Source of the DNA: Actinomyces succiniciruminis
Lineage (GTDB): Bacteria > Actinomycetota > Actinomycetes > Actinomycetales > Actinomycetaceae
NCBI RefSeq assembly: GCF_900002405.1
Contig: NZ_LK995501.1
Span: 1 to 40,909 of the forward strand
Direction of reading: 5' to 3'
Length of the DNA: 40,909 nucleotides
This document shows, in pieces, positions 10,206-18,186 of the stretch. Each line of letters starts with the position of its first letter. Position 1 is the first letter of the stretch. A program made the translations under genes and the position numbers. The notes beneath the pieces are model-generated. The model had not been told where the DNA came from, did not search any database, and saw nothing but the letters and a program-made list of their open reading frames with translations.

Positions 10206-11603
10206 ATGGTGGAAGGTGCTACGGACTCCGTTGCGTCGGCACGGCGCACTTGGGCGGGGGACGGCAATGGGCGGTCCCGGTGGAGCTCCTGGTGGCCCCG
10301 GCGGCGCGCCGACGTGGGCATCGCCCTGGCGATTGGCCTGTTCGCCCTCGCCGTCGCGGTGGTGCAGATCATGCGAGTTACCGAGATCAGCCCTATCGAC
10401 GAGGCGACCCATATCGACTACGTATGGCGCATCATGCACGGCGAGCTTCCCCATCGCGGTGACACCTACACCCCCTTCACGCTCGAGGAGTGGTCCTGCC
10501 GGAAGCAGGCGAGTGTGTATAACAAACTGCCCGAGTGCGGCGTGACCGATCCGTCGCAGTTCGGTGTGATCATGGAGAACTACAACGCCTGGCAGCCGCC
10601 GGGCTTCTTCGCCGTGGTTGCACTGATGACCCGTATCGGCATGGTGGTAACCTCCCTCGATCCGGTGACGCTCATGCGCCTGTCCTGTGCGATCATCGTC
10701 GCGGTTGGCCTGATGATGGTCTACGCCCTGATGCGCATGTGGTCCCTGCCGCGCGGGCTCGCTGCTCCGGTGACCCTGCTGCTGCTCGCCAATCCCTTCA
10801 CGCTCATGGTGGCCACGACGGTGTCCACTGATGCGCCCTTCCTGGTGTTCGGTGTGCTGTCCGCGATCGTGCTTACGCGTGAACTGTCGGGAAAGTCGGC
10901 GGCGCTACTCGCATTGATAGCGGCGGCCTGTGCCGGGGCGGTCAAGACGATCACCCTGGCGTCCCTAGTCATTGTGCTCGGGGTGCTGGTACTTATCGCA
11001 GTGGTGCGACTGGTGCGCGGACGCGACCGCTGGTGGCAGCCATTGCTCACCGTGGCCGCCGGTATTTCTGGGGGTGGGCTGGTCACCCTGCTGTGGGGGC
11101 GATACGTCGCCGCCCATACGCCGACCGGGTGGGAGAACCGGGTCCTCGGCCAGAATAACACCGAATACGCGGGCAATCCGTTCGACGAGTGGCTGCCGAC
11201 GCTAACCCACGTGTTCGGATACACCTCGGGATCCTGGGAAGGAGCTCCGGTCACGACCTATCACGGCCAGCTCCTCACCAATCTGGCGGGGCTGGCGCTA
11301 ACCGTGGCCCCCTTCTGTGGGCTTATTGCGCTGCGCGGGCGTGAACGACTCCTGGCAGGCATTGCGGTAGTGGGGCCGGTGCTGGTGGTTCTGCTGGTCC
11401 AGGTCCAGTCGTGGGTACGTGAGGAGGTCTACTTCCCCATCGTCTCCGCACGTTACGGGGTCACGCTGATCCCACTCACAGCGCTGGTGCTCGGGCTGTT
11501 GCTAAAGCCCTTGAAGAGACGCGGACGGGCCGTGGTCTGGTGCCTGTGCGCTCTGGTGCTGCTGCTGATCGTCATCGACAGCCTCGGAGTAGGCCGGGTC
11601 TAA
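10206..11603 (+). CDS. Polytopic GT-C-like membrane protein (DUF2142-like)
   Basis: This 465-residue protein has a short cytoplasmic N-terminus, one helix, then an early periplasmic loop containing SPIDEATHIDYVWRIMHGE, the acidic signature seen in DUF2142/GT-C proteins, followed by about nine more helices. GT-C enzymes use polyprenyl-phosphate sugars on the outer membrane face, matching the GT2 polyprenyl-sugar synthase upstream. The start at 10206 is chosen because GAGGAGGA at 10194-10200 lies five bases before it; an ATG at 10191 overlaps that site. It lies 60 bp after the preceding operon and converges on the rhamnosyltransferase gene. The substrate is unknown. Confidence 0.75.
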   Translation: MVEGATDSVASARRTWAGDGNGRSRWSSWWPRRRADVGIALAIGLFALAVAVVQIMRVTEISPIDEATHIDYVWRIMHGELPHRGDTYTPFTLEEWSCRKQASVYNKLPECGVTDPSQFGVIMENYNAWQPPGFFAVVALMTRIGMVVTSLDPVTLMRLSCAIIVAVGLMMVYALMRMWSLPRGLAAPVTLLLLANPFTLMVATTVSTDAPFLVFGVLSAIVLTRELSGKSAALLALIAAACAGAVKTITLASLVIVLGVLVLIAVVRLVRGRDRWWQPLLTVAAGISGGGLVTLLWGRYVAAHTPTGWENRVLGQNNTEYAGNPFDEWLPTLTHVFGYTSGSWEGAPVTTYHGQLLTNLAGLALTVAPFCGLIALRGRERLLAGIAVVGPVLVVLLVQVQSWVREEVYFPIVSARYGVTLIPLTALVLGLLLKPLKRRGRAVVWCLCALVLLLIVIDSLGVGRV

Positions 11604-11648
11604 TAGCGTGTGGGAAGACGCAGGCGGAGGCGTGCGGGGAGGTACGGC

Positions 11649-12554
11649 TCAGGCCTGGTCGTCGAGCGGCCCCGAGCGGCCGCACAGGCCGTCCCGGATG
11701 CCTCGGCGCAGTAGGCGTCTGCGCTCCTTGCCTCGGTCCGGCAGCATGGCGTTGAAGGCAACGTACTTGACCAGCCAGTACACGTACCGCACTCGCCACC
11801 GCCAGGGCATGAGCGCGTGCCTGCGGACCAGGGCGATGGTGTTGCGCGCGAGGTAGTAGTTACGCGTCGGCCCGTGGACATGCACTGGTTGGGATCTGCC
11901 CGGCAACATGACCACGTCGTCGCCCAGTGAATGATGCAGCTTGGCGTCGGGAACAACCAGCAGCCGGAACCCGGCTTGGCGTGCGCGCAGTCCCCACTCC
12001 AGATCGACGTGGTCGATGAACAGCGATTCATCCATTGGACCTACGGTGTTCAGCGCGTCGACACTCACCAGGCAGCCGGAGGCGATGAGGAAGGCGGCTT
12101 CGAGACGGTCGGTGTCCAGCTCCGCAGGCGTTGCGCGCCCCGGTTTCCAACGGCGACTCACGTAGACGAGCTGATCGCCGCCCTCGCGGTCTTCTTCCGG
12201 CAAAGGCCCGACCGCGGCAACGCGCCCCGCGGAGTCGAAGCCGGACAGCAGGCGGTCCACCATTCCCGGAGCGGGCAGTGAATCATGATCGGACAGTAGT
12301 ATGTGGGAGGCGCCCAGGTCGCGAGCATGCGCGATGCCGACGTTCTGAGCCGCGGCGATTCCCCGATTGTGCCCCAAGGCCAACAGTTCGGCGTGTGCTT
12401 CCACCGCCGCTCTTTTGATGCGGGACAGCCCGTCGCCGGGAGTGCCGTTGTCGACGACAAGCACGTGATCGCACTGTTCGTCCAGCACCCGGAGCAGTCC
12501 GGCGATGTCATGATCGGGGTTGAAGGTCACGACAACCGCTACTACTACCGGCAT
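11649..12554 (-). CDS. Family 2 glycosyltransferase, rhamnosyltransferase-like
   Basis: This 301-residue GT2 begins MPVVVAVVVTFNPD and carries VLVVDNGT, LGHNRGIAAAQNVGI and the SDHDS acidic metal motif. That combination is typical of RfbN/WbbL-type rhamnosyltransferases, which move L-rhamnose from dTDP-rhamnose to a lipid-linked acceptor. The rml genes nearby supply that donor. It is transcribed opposite to the genes on both sides: convergent with the GT-C gene and divergent from the wzm-wzt operon. In an export locus of this kind it could add a primer or adaptor rhamnose. The specificity is a family-level guess. Confidence 0.85.
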   Translation of the reverse strand: MPVVVAVVVTFNPDHDIAGLLRVLDEQCDHVLVVDNGTPGDGLSRIKRAAVEAHAELLALGHNRGIAAAQNVGIAHARDLGASHILLSDHDSLPAPGMVDRLLSGFDSAGRVAAVGPLPEEDREGGDQLVYVSRRWKPGRATPAELDTDRLEAAFLIASGCLVSVDALNTVGPMDESLFIDHVDLEWGLRARQAGFRLLVVPDAKLHHSLGDDVVMLPGRSQPVHVHGPTRNYYLARNTIALVRRHALMPWRWRVRYVYWLVKYVAFNAMLPDRGKERRRLLRRGIRDGLCGRSGPLDDQA

Positions 12555-12701
12555 GCGCGTCCTCCCTGGCAGTGCTGTGTTCTCGCAGTTGGGTATCCAC
12601 AGGGTAACCCGACCGACACCGCCGATGCAGCCGGGGAAGTTGCGGGAGACATCACCTACAGGCCCTCTCTGCGACTATGACCTAGCAGGTATGGTGGCCT
12701 G

Positions 12702-12752
12702 GTCCGTCAGGCGCGGACGCGCTTGCACGAGTCCTTGGGGACTCGTCCGCGC
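12702..12752 (+). promoter_or_regulatory. Competing hairpins in the leader of the wzm-wzt operon
   Basis: Overlapping inverted repeats fill the region before wzm. GTCCG (12702-12706) can pair with CGGAC (12714-12718). GCGCGGACG (12711-12719) can instead pair with CGTCCGCGC (12744-12752). An inner perfect hairpin, ACGAGTCC (12727-12734) with GGACTCGT (12739-12746), has a four-base TTGG loop. The pairings share bases and so cannot all form together. They end 33 nt before the wzm start. This layout suits a leader attenuator, a stability element or an operator. No leader peptide was recognised. Confidence 0.4.
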
Positions 12753-12785
12753 TCCGACGTGCACCCCGAGGCAAGTGAGGACTGC

Positions 12786-13616
12786 ATGAACAAGACGAAC
12801 GTGAGGTCCAGGAGGTCGTTCTGGCAGGAGTGGGACCTCATTCAGGCCTTCGGGCAGCGTGACCTCAAGTCGAAGTTCAAGGGGACCGCTCTGGGCTGGC
12901 TGTGGTCACTCGTAGTCCCCCTTGCGTCCCTGGGCATCTACACGCTGATCTTCGGCGGATTGTTCAAAATGGTCCCGGCAACTATCGCCTCACGACACGA
13001 GGGCATCGGAATCTTCGCCGTATGGCTATTCGCAGGCCTGACCATTTGGGGATTCTTCCAGAACTCGATTAATGCGGGAATCAACGGTCTGCTCGGTTCG
13101 GGCGGCCTGTTACAGAAGGTTTATTTCCCCGCCTACTCCGCAGTGCTTGGTTCCTGCCTGGCCATCGGGGTGCAGTCGGCGATTGAGGTCGGTCTGCTGC
13201 TAGCGGTACTGCTGTGCCTGACGAACGTGTCCTGGACTTGGCTGCTGCTGGTGCCATTCCTGCTGCTGCTCGTTGTCTTCACTGGTGCCATCAGTGTGAT
13301 CCTGTCCATTTGGAACATCTATGTTCGCGATCTGGCGCACCTCGTGGGCGTCTTTCTGCAGCTGATGTTCTACGCGACCCCCATTATCTACAACCCCGAT
13401 ATCGTCCCCGAGTCCGTTTGGGGGCTGCCCGCCCACGACCTCATTCAGGCGATGCCCATGGCCCAGTTCATCAGTCTGTTCCGTTCGCTGGTCTACTCGC
13501 TACAGCCCGGAACCATAGGTGACTGGCTGTCCTGCTGTGTCTGGGCGGGAATCGCACTCGTCGGCGCGGTGCTCGTCTTCCGCCGCTGGGGTGCCGACCT
13601 GGGGGAGAGGATCTGA
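12786..13616 (+). CDS. wzm: Polysaccharide ABC exporter, permease subunit
   Basis: This 276-residue inner-membrane protein matches the ABC-2/Wzm permease family in size and layout: a DLIQAFGQRDLKSKFKGTALG amphipathic start, then about six membrane helices. It would form the channel that carries lipid-linked polymer across the membrane. The start at 12786 has GTGAGG a few bases upstream; a longer in-frame ATG at 12723 would run through the hairpin region. The ATP-binding partner follows with a 2-bp gap. Together they match the TagGH/Wzm-Wzt exporters of teichoic acid, O-antigen and streptococcal rhamnan (RgpC/RgpD) systems. Confidence 0.93.
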   Translation: MNKTNVRSRRSFWQEWDLIQAFGQRDLKSKFKGTALGWLWSLVVPLASLGIYTLIFGGLFKMVPATIASRHEGIGIFAVWLFAGLTIWGFFQNSINAGINGLLGSGGLLQKVYFPAYSAVLGSCLAIGVQSAIEVGLLLAVLLCLTNVSWTWLLLVPFLLLLVVFTGAISVILSIWNIYVRDLAHLVGVFLQLMFYATPIIYNPDIVPESVWGLPAHDLIQAMPMAQFISLFRSLVYSLQPGTIGDWLSCCVWAGIALVGAVLVFRRWGADLGERI

Positions 13617-13618
13617 AC

Positions 13619-14914
13619 ATGAACACTACGGCTGCTCCGGTCGTCGCCGACGCAGGCGATGACTTCGCCATTGAGGTGCGTGACGTTTCCAAACACTTCA
13701 CGCTGCACGCGGACCGGCGCGACTCTCTCAAGGAGCGCTTCGTGCGCGGACGGTCTCGTGACACCCACGTATTCCACGCCCTGGACAATGTCAGCTTCGC
13801 CGTGAAGAAGGGCATTACGTTCGGGCTCGTTGGGCACAACGGATCCGGTAAGTCCACCATGCTCAAGATCCTCGCCGGCGTGTACCGGCCCAACGAGGGC
13901 GAGGTCATGGTCGCCAGCAAGGTCGACGCGCTGCTGGAGGTGGGTGCCGGCTTCCACGGTGAGCTCACGGGGCGAGAGAACATCTACCTCAACGGGGCCA
14001 TCCTCGGACGCACCAAGAAGCAGATCGAAGAGTCCATCGACTGGATCATCAACTTCGCGGACATCGGCGACTTCATCGACGAGCCCGTCAAGGTCTACTC
14101 CTCCGGAATGACGGTTCGACTGGGATTCGCCGCGGCCGTGGCTATCGAGCCGGAGATCCTGGTGGTTGACGAGATCATCGCCGTCGGGGACGAGGAGTTT
14201 CAGCGCAAGTGCTTTGATCTGATGCGGCAGTTGCGTGACCGCGGCACCACGATCGTGCTGGTGACCCACTCGCTGTCGCTCGCCACCGAGATGTGTGATG
14301 AAGTCGTCTGGCTCGACCACGGCAAGGTGCAGATGGTCGGCGATGCCGACGAGGTCGTCTCCGCCTACCTGACCTCCGTCAATGAGAAGGAGGCCCGCCA
14401 ACGGGCGCAGGAGCAGCCGGAGGAGGAGTTCCCCGAGGACGACCAGTACAAGCTGAACCAGGGCAACGGCGACTGCCGGATGACCGGTGTGCAACTGCTG
14501 GACGATGACCTCCAAGAGGTCGCGTTCGCCACGTACGGCAGGCCCCTGACCGTGCGCGTGCACGTGAACGCCAAGAAGGACCTGCATGATGTTGAGCTGG
14601 GACTCGGATTCTCGACCGACGGGGGCGTGACGATTGCCGGCCCCAACTCCAAGGCCGCGGGCACGCTGTACTCACTCCGTGCAGGCGATTCCTTCATCGA
14701 CTATAAGATCGATCAGGTGGTGTTCCAGCCCGGAAGGCTGTGGCTGACCACGTGCTTCGTCAGGGATGGACAGATCTTCGACCTGTCCGACCGACGTACC
14801 GAACTCATTGTCCGTGCCGACAGGACCATGGACGAACCCGGACTGGTCACGCTGGTGCCGGGGCACTGGAGTAAGCGTCCGGGGTTTCCCGCCCCCGGGG
14901 AAGGACAACAATGA
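13619..14914 (+). CDS. wzt: Polysaccharide ABC exporter, ATP-binding subunit with C-terminal carbohydrate-binding domain
   Basis: This 431-residue protein powers export by Wzm. Residues 1 to about 255 form the ATPase, with Walker A GHNGSGKST, signature YSSGMTVRL, Walker B ILVVDEI and the switch His in VTHS. Residues of about 275-420 form a beta-rich Wzt C-terminal-like domain starting near GDCRMTGVQLL. In the O-antigen O8/O9a systems this domain recognises the chemically capped end of the finished chain. Its presence suggests the exported polymer has a recognised terminal modification. GGGAGAGGA precedes the start, and the stop overlaps the next gene (ATGA). Confidence 0.93.
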   Translation: MNTTAAPVVADAGDDFAIEVRDVSKHFTLHADRRDSLKERFVRGRSRDTHVFHALDNVSFAVKKGITFGLVGHNGSGKSTMLKILAGVYRPNEGEVMVASKVDALLEVGAGFHGELTGRENIYLNGAILGRTKKQIEESIDWIINFADIGDFIDEPVKVYSSGMTVRLGFAAAVAIEPEILVVDEIIAVGDEEFQRKCFDLMRQLRDRGTTIVLVTHSLSLATEMCDEVVWLDHGKVQMVGDADEVVSAYLTSVNEKEARQRAQEQPEEEFPEDDQYKLNQGNGDCRMTGVQLLDDDLQEVAFATYGRPLTVRVHVNAKKDLHDVELGLGFSTDGGVTIAGPNSKAAGTLYSLRAGDSFIDYKIDQVVFQPGRLWLTTCFVRDGQIFDLSDRRTELIVRADRTMDEPGLVTLVPGHWSKRPGFPAPGEGQQ

Positions 14915-15201
14915 GTACATCCGCCAATGAACCAGAAGTGCCGCTTGGCGCGGGTCCGGACTCCGCAGCGCGCGACTGCGAGGAGGAGATCCGGCAGCTT
15001 CGTGCCACCCTGCACAAGATGAAGCACGAGATGGCCGAGCTCTCCATGCGCAACGAGGAGCTTGAGAAGGAGTTGCGGCGTGCCAACAGGGTCATCAGCG
15101 GTGCATGGGAGCAGATCGACGTACTGCGCCACTCCTCATCGTGGCGGGTCACCGCGCCGGTGCGTGCATTCAAGACCCGTCTGCGGGGAGTCCTGAGGTG
15201 A
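14911..15201 (+). CDS. Small coiled-coil protein of the polysaccharide export operon
   Basis: This 96-residue protein overlaps wzt by four bases and the next gene by four bases, so it is embedded in the operon and very likely translated. Residues of about 22-70 are strongly charged with heptad-like leucines (EEEIRQLRATLHKMKHEM onwards) and should form a coiled coil. The C-terminus HSSSWRVTAPVRAFK resembles the SWRxTxPLR tail found next to coiled coils in many polysaccharide glycosyltransferases. It could be an assembly or length-control scaffold linking Wzt to the RgpF-type enzymes; that is inference. No catalytic motif is seen. Confidence 0.8.
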   Translation: MSTSANEPEVPLGAGPDSAARDCEEEIRQLRATLHKMKHEMAELSMRNEELEKELRRANRVISGAWEQIDVLRHSSSWRVTAPVRAFKTRLRGVLR

Positions 15202-16031
15202 GGCGCCCACGGCTGAAGGGACGCGGTCCTCTGGTGTCGGAGGTGTCAAGAGGGCGCGTGCACATCGAACGCGGCAGGCCCGCCACGGTCGTGGGCCCTG
15301 ATCGGGTGGCGCTTGTCGCCCAGTTCTCCGTCGGCCCGCTCCAACCCAAGTCGCTCTCCGAATACCTGATGCGTCTGGATGCGGCGGGTTACGCGACCGT
15401 GGTGATCTCGACCTGCGAGTCCGCCGAGCCGCTGGAGTTCCCGGCGGGGATTCCGAACGACACGATGATCATCCGGCGCCCGAACCTCGGCTATGACTTC
15501 GGATCATGGGCCACCGCCCTGGGTTGCTTCCCGGAACTGCGCAACGCGGGGACGGTGCTGCTCACCAACGACTCCCTGCTGGGCCCGTTCGCTCCGATCG
15601 ACGAACTGCTGGAGTGGGCCGCCGCGCCCGGCCCCGACATTCGCGGCCTGACCGCGTCGTTCCAGTTCGCCCACCATATTCAGAGCTTCTTCCTGTCCTT
15701 CAGAGGCGGGATACTGGCCGATCATCCGTGGCGGGACTTCTTCAACGCCGTCCGCGTGGAGCCCGGCAAGGACGACGTGGTCATGTCGTATGAGATCGGC
15801 GTGTCCCGTCTGGCCTTCGCCGAGTGCTACTCGAGCGAGGTGTGGGTGACCGGTCCGGAGTTGGGAGTGCCCTACGGAAACCCCACTGTCGATGGCTGGA
15901 AGAACCTGATCGAGTCCGGCGTGCCGTTTCTCAAGCGCACCATCATGACCCATCCGTCTACCGAGGCTGAAGCGGCCGAGGCGGCTCAGTACATTCGGCG
16001 GCGGTTCGGAACCGACGTCAACGAGTGGTAA
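15198..16031 (+). CDS. Rhamnan synthesis protein RgpF-like glycosyltransferase
   Basis: This protein of about 277 residues carries the RgpF family core: RRPNLGYDFGSWATALG, LLTNDSLLGPF and FFLSFRGGIL segments. RgpF-family proteins take part in building rhamnose polymers of streptococcal walls and O-chains. The start GTG at 15198 overlaps the stop of the coiled-coil gene; frames beginning further upstream run inside that gene. It lies 9 bp before the RgpF-WbsX fusion. It probably acts at the cytoplasmic face on lipid-linked glycan, using dTDP-rhamnose made by the rml genes in this window, but the donor is not shown by sequence. Confidence 0.85.
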   Translation: MRRPRLKGRGPLVSEVSRGRVHIERGRPATVVGPDRVALVAQFSVGPLQPKSLSEYLMRLDAAGYATVVISTCESAEPLEFPAGIPNDTMIIRRPNLGYDFGSWATALGCFPELRNAGTVLLTNDSLLGPFAPIDELLEWAAAPGPDIRGLTASFQFAHHIQSFFLSFRGGILADHPWRDFFNAVRVEPGKDDVVMSYEIGVSRLAFAECYSSEVWVTGPELGVPYGNPTVDGWKNLIESGVPFLKRTIMTHPSTEAEAAEAAQYIRRRFGTDVNEW

Positions 16032-16040
16032 GGACCTGTG

Positions 16041-18101
16041 ATGACCAAAGTCACCAAGACCGGGCTCGTACGACGAGCCAGCTACTTCGCCGCCAGGGGG
16101 CGCAACGCCGTCGCCAACCTGGTCGTCAGCGGCAGCATCCACGGCTATCAGAGCAAGCACTGCGCGGACTTCAACGAGTACGTCTCGCGGTTGGGAGGAC
16201 GCCAGAACTCCGGGTTTCCGGACCACTGGCGGGTGGACGACTCACTGGTCAACGACGACCCGGCGCGGGTCGCCGTGGTGATTCACTGCTTCTACCCGGA
16301 GCTGATGGATGAGCTGTTCGAGCACCTGCAGGTCATTCCCGTCGACTTCGACCTGTTCGTCACCAACGCCTCCGGACGGGAGCTCACGGTTCCGCGGGAG
16401 CGGCTGCCGCATCTGGGACATGTATCCGTCGTGGAGGTGGCCAACCACGGGCGGGACATCTTCCCAACCGTGCAGCTGATCAATGCCGGCTTCCTCGACC
16501 CGTACGACATCGTGCTGAAGGTGCATACGAAGCGAAGCCCTTGGCGGGAGGAGCATGCGGAGCTCGCCGGCGACGGCGCCGGTTGGAAGGACCAGCTGCT
16601 GGCCGACCTGCTCGGCTCGGAGCAGCGGGTGAAGGAGATCCTCAACGCGTTCGCCTCGGACTCCTCCCTCGGCCTGGTCACAGCCGACGATTGCGTGGTT
16701 GGACCCGAGTTCTGGGGCGGGGACCAGCACATCGTCGAGCAGTTGCTGCGCCGGCTGGAGTTGTCACTGGACGATCCTGACGCCCTGCGCTTCGCCTCCG
16801 GCTCCATGTACTGGATCCGTGGCTTCGTACTGCAGGGGCTGCGCGCCTTGAACCTGCAGCACGCAGACTTTGATGAGGAGAACGGGCAGGTCGACGCCAC
16901 CACGGCTCACGCCGTTGAGCGCCTACTGGGCATCCTGACCGAGGAGGCGGGCCTGCGAATGGCCGAGGTGGCCGAACTCGGCAAGCAGGGCGCGGGCGCG
17001 GCTGATGCCTATGCGCGGTTCGAACGCGGAGCAGACCGGTATGCCCGGGCCCAGCTGATCCCCTTCTACCTGCCGCAGTTCCACGATTCTCCGCAGAACA
17101 ACCGCTGGTGGGGGCAGGGATTCACCGAGTGGTCGAATGTCACCGCCGCGATCCCGGGATACCGGGGGCACTACCAACCGAAGCTGCCGACCGAGCTCGG
17201 TTTCTACGACCTCGCTAACGATGAGGTCCGCCGTAAGCAGGCCGTACTGGCGCGTGAACACGGTATTGCCGGCTTCATGTACTACTACTACTGGTTCTCC
17301 GGCGAGAGACTGCTGAACGTTCCGATCGAGCGGTTGCACGCATCCGATCTCGATCAGCCCTACTGCATCATGTGGGCCAACGAGAACTGGACCCGTCGCT
17401 GGGACGGCAGGGCCGCGGATATTCTCGTCGGCCAGGACTACACGAAGGTCCCGGCTGAGACCTTCATCGACGACGTCATGGAGTTCCTCCTTGACCCGCG
17501 CTACATGCGTATAGACGGCAAGGCCGTCCTAGCCGTTTACCGCCCGGCACAGATGTCGAACTTCCCGGACGTGGTCGCGACCTGGCGCCAGAAGGCCCGT
17601 GAGGCGGGCGTCGGCGAGCTGTACGTGCTCGCCGTCGCGGTAGCGGAGGAGTTCGACGGCATCCAGGCTCTCGGCGGTGAAACTGGCATCGACGGCACGC
17701 TCCAGTTCCCCCCGCACAACCTGCCCTGGGTCGCCGGTCCGGCTACAGAGGTCGGCCTCGACTCGCGTTGGCGCGGGAACTTCATGAGCTACCAGGAGAC
17801 CGTCAAGGCCTCGTTGGCCATGTCCGGCACACTGGATGACAGCGAGTATCCGGGAGCCATGGTCGCATTCGACAACACGGCACGCCGCCAGTGGACTGCG
17901 GACACCTGGTACGGCTCGAACCCGTACACCTTCCGTCGCTGGGTGGCAGGACTGATCGACTCGGTGATGTCTCGGGAGCCGGAGCACCGCGTGGTGTTCA
18001 TCAACGCCTGGAACGAGTGGGCGGAGAGCGCCGTTTTGGAGCCGACTACGCGTTTTGGGCGAACTTTCTTGCTAGCGCTGCGCGACGCTGTTTGGATCTG
18101 A
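16041..18101 (+). CDS. RgpF domain fused to WbsX-type glycosyltransferase domain
   Basis: This 686-residue protein has two parts. Residues of about 60-300 match the RgpF/rhamnan synthesis family (VANHGRDIFPTVQLI, ASGSMYWIRG). Residues of about 335-686 match the WbsX family, beginning IPFYLPQFHDSPQNNRWWG with GFTEWSNV, MWANENWTRRWDG and FINAWNEWAE. Both families occur in polysaccharide clusters, and a two-domain enzyme could add two different residues to the chain. ATG 16041 is chosen because AAGGA lies six bases upstream; the GTG three bases earlier is possible. It is the last gene of the export operon, followed by a strong terminator. Confidence 0.88.
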   Translation: MTKVTKTGLVRRASYFAARGRNAVANLVVSGSIHGYQSKHCADFNEYVSRLGGRQNSGFPDHWRVDDSLVNDDPARVAVVIHCFYPELMDELFEHLQVIPVDFDLFVTNASGRELTVPRERLPHLGHVSVVEVANHGRDIFPTVQLINAGFLDPYDIVLKVHTKRSPWREEHAELAGDGAGWKDQLLADLLGSEQRVKEILNAFASDSSLGLVTADDCVVGPEFWGGDQHIVEQLLRRLELSLDDPDALRFASGSMYWIRGFVLQGLRALNLQHADFDEENGQVDATTAHAVERLLGILTEEAGLRMAEVAELGKQGAGAADAYARFERGADRYARAQLIPFYLPQFHDSPQNNRWWGQGFTEWSNVTAAIPGYRGHYQPKLPTELGFYDLANDEVRRKQAVLAREHGIAGFMYYYYWFSGERLLNVPIERLHASDLDQPYCIMWANENWTRRWDGRAADILVGQDYTKVPAETFIDDVMEFLLDPRYMRIDGKAVLAVYRPAQMSNFPDVVATWRQKAREAGVGELYVLAVAVAEEFDGIQALGGETGIDGTLQFPPHNLPWVAGPATEVGLDSRWRGNFMSYQETVKASLAMSGTLDDSEYPGAMVAFDNTARRQWTADTWYGSNPYTFRRWVAGLIDSVMSREPEHRVVFINAWNEWAESAVLEPTTRFGRTFLLALRDAVWI

Positions 18102-18124
18102 TCATCCGGCTGTAGGGGCAACGC

Positions 18125-18171
18125 CAACGGCCCGAAAACCAGTCAACTGCTGACCGGTTTTCGGGCCGTTG
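18125..18171. terminator. Strong bidirectional terminator
   Basis: A perfect 16-bp inverted repeat has arms at 18125-18140 (containing AACGGCCCGAAAACC) and 18156-18171, with a 15-nt loop that can itself pair GTCA with TGAC. It separates the export operon from the convergent ugd gene. The A-run in one arm and T-run in the other would give a terminator in both directions. Confidence 0.88.
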
Positions 18172-18186
18172 TCACGGTTTGTACGG

